Shown here piece after piece: positions 34,650-35,871 of a DNA stretch of 35,871 nt. The first letter of the stretch is position 1. The number at the start of each line of letters is the position of its first letter. The position numbers and the translations under genes were made by a program. Under the pieces are notes generated by a model. The model was not told where the DNA came from. It saw nothing but the letters and a program-made list of their open reading frames with translations, and ran no database searches. The stretch is from Planktothricoides sp. SR001 (lineage in GTDB: Bacteria > Cyanobacteriota > Cyanobacteriia > Cyanobacteriales > Laspinemataceae), in assembly GCF_001276715.1 (NCBI RefSeq), contig NZ_LIUQ01000062.1, positions 1 through 35,871 of the forward strand, read 5' to 3'.

Positions 34650-34707
34650 GTTAGATAACTTGAGATAACTTTTGAGTAGATGTCATCCACCCCAGTTTTT
34701 GCCGCTG

Positions 34708-35565
34708 TTATCCTTTGAACTTCATGCTCAAGTCCAGCCACGATGAACGGGTAATTGGTGCGCTGGTAGAGATGTAGTCTACCCCAGTTTCGGCAACGGT
34801 GCGGATATTTTCTAAAGTTATGTTACCAGAGGCTTCTATCTTGATTCGTGGGTTGCGATCGCGAATCTTTTTTACTGCTTGGCGCATCCGATCTGGTGAC
34901 ATATTATCCAGCATGATAATATCCGCTCCATGTTTTAAGGCTTCTTCTACTTGATCGAGAGTTTCTGTTTCTACTTCTATGGTCAACGGATAGGGGATTT
35001 GATCTCGGATATTGGCGATCGCCTCCCCAATTCCCCCAGCCGCCGCAATATGATTATCTTTAATCATCACTGCATCATCGAGTCCCAGGCGATGGTTTCT
35101 AGCGCCTCCTACTTGCGTCGCATACTTTTCTAACAGTCTCAGTCCCGGAGTTGTTTTGCGGGTATCCACCAGTTGAACGGGTAGATCCGCAATTTTGTTG
35201 ACATATTGCCTGGTCAGAGTGGCAATCCCACTTAATCGCATCGTCACGTTTAGGGCAACTCTCTCCCCTAAAAGCAGATTATCCGAGGATCCAGAAAGAC
35301 GCGCAATCACTTGTCCTGGTTGGCAGCATTCCCCTTCTTCGATCAATGCTTCCCACTGAATATTTGGATCCAATAAATAAAATATCCGACTGGCGATCGG
35401 CAATCCGCCAATAACTCCCGGTGCTTTGGCCAGCCATTGAGCTTCTTGACTAAGTGCTTTGCCTTTCTGGAAGACCCCAGAGGTGCGATCTCCTCTACCA
35501 ATATCCTCTCGTAACCAATCTTGCAATATAGGATCCAACACGACCCAAGGAGCCAATACAGCCAT
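34708..35565 (-). CDS. nadC: Nicotinate-nucleotide pyrophosphorylase (carboxylating), quinolinate PRTase
   Basis: NadC converts quinolinate and PRPP into nicotinate mononucleotide, CO2 and pyrophosphate, the step where de novo NAD synthesis joins the common pathway. The 285-residue protein has the type II PRTase barrel with VDTRKTTPGLR (~133-143), GGARNHRLGLDDAVMIKDNHI (pattern at ~153-173, PRPP and substrate lysine/arginine residues), EVETETLDQ and IMLDNMSP, and the C-terminal EASGNITLENI. The N-terminal REDIGRGDRTS is also typical. The start ATG at 35565 gives MAVLAPWVV. Monocistronic, convergent with pstS. Cytoplasmic. Confidence 0.97.
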   Translation of the reverse strand: MAVLAPWVVLDPILQDWLREDIGRGDRTSGVFQKGKALSQEAQWLAKAPGVIGGLPIASRIFYLLDPNIQWEALIEEGECCQPGQVIARLSGSSDNLLLGERVALNVTMRLSGIATLTRQYVNKIADLPVQLVDTRKTTPGLRLLEKYATQVGGARNHRLGLDDAVMIKDNHIAAAGGIGEAIANIRDQIPYPLTIEVETETLDQVEEALKHGADIIMLDNMSPDRMRQAVKKIRDRNPRIKIEASGNITLENIRTVAETGVDYISTSAPITRSSWLDLSMKFKG

Positions 35566-35674
35566 AAATTTTCCGTCCTAAACTCTCTTATATATAGTCG
35601 CTTCGATTGGTATTAAATGAGTCAGGAAAATTTAAAAGCACCAAACCCTTGCCAGACAATGGTTTTGGGGGATA

Positions 35675-35745
35675 AAAAAATTTTTTTCAAAAAAAGTTGG
35701 TCAAAGGGGTTGACAAACCGATTTAGGTTTGTTAGATTAGTAAAG
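35675..35745 (+). promoter_or_regulatory. Strong sigma-70 type promoter reading off the right edge
   Basis: TTGACA (35710-35715), 17-bp spacer, TAGATT (35733-35738), with expected start near 35745. An A/T-run block AAAAAAATTTTTTTCAAAAA (35675 onward) resembles an UP element. Between the boxes is a 6-bp inverted repeat CAAACC/GGTTTG. No credible ORF follows to the window end, so it drives a gene or an RNA operon outside; an rRNA operon is a guess. Confidence 0.6.
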
Positions 35746-35871
35746 TGCCTGACGGACAAAACAACCCACGGCACCCCGCACCTCGATAACTCAATAGTTT
35801 GAAAGCCTATCACATTTTGTTGGATCTCGTCAAGTTAATCCTTTTTTTCACGAGTTCCCCTCAAAAATTTT

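Noticed and set aside
35617-35813. Overlapping ~60-residue frames on both strands at the right edge
   Set aside because: They cover the promoter and A/T-run region, have no recognisable domain, and the strong promoter lies inside them.

Overview
The window is chromosomal DNA of a cyanobacterium, most likely a filamentous, Oscillatoriales-type strain. Supporting evidence: frequent GCGATCGC (HIP1) sites, heptameric short tandem repeats between genes, and cyanobacterial marker genes (opcA, the plastid-type regulator rpaB, a complex C assembly protein, a delta-6 acyl-lipid desaturase, an SLH-type porin, and the SphR/SphS phosphate sensor pair). The genus cannot be fixed from the sequence alone, but the desaturase closely resembles what I remember of Arthrospira DesD.

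Layout. 1-3080 (minus): the N-terminal two thirds or so of a large secreted, filamentous-haemagglutinin-like protein with a 52-53 residue tandem repeat; it runs off the left edge. 3.1-6.5 kb: repeat-rich DNA with a small unknown gene, a Uma2-family gene and a short-chain dehydrogenase. 6.5-12.2 kb (minus): the oxidative pentose phosphate cluster fbp-tal-zwf-opcA, which supplies NADPH in the dark; its gaps hold palindromic MITE-like elements and heptamer repeats. 12.7-16.7 kb (minus): a small conserved protein, then a B12-dependent (class II) ribonucleotide reductase gene interrupted twice at its active site, by a ~297-nt group I-like intron and, nine codons into the second exon, by a 337-residue LAGLIDADG intein. 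17.2-23.2 kb (minus): STAS-domain protein, HrcA repressor, rhodanese, DesD desaturase, CCB-type assembly factor, RpaB. 23.4-26.6 kb (plus): RadA with an acidic insertion, a decayed ORF, and a WD40 protein that seems to have lost part of a blade. 26.7 kb (minus): a creatininase-family protein. 27.5-34.6 kb (plus): a phosphate-response block sphR-sphS-phoU, an outer-membrane porin and pstS, with two candidate Pho boxes. 34.7 kb (minus): nadC. The right edge carries a strong promoter reading out of the window.

How the genes work together: fbp, tal, zwf and OpcA form one carbon-oxidation pathway. SphR/SphS/PhoU sense phosphate and probably control pstS and possibly the porin and the creatininase-family gene.

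I found no CRISPR array, phage, complete IS element, defence island, tRNA or rRNA gene. The most unusual locus is the doubly interrupted ribonucleotide reductase gene; group I introns and inteins are both known in cyanobacterial RNR genes, so it is notable rather than a new system.
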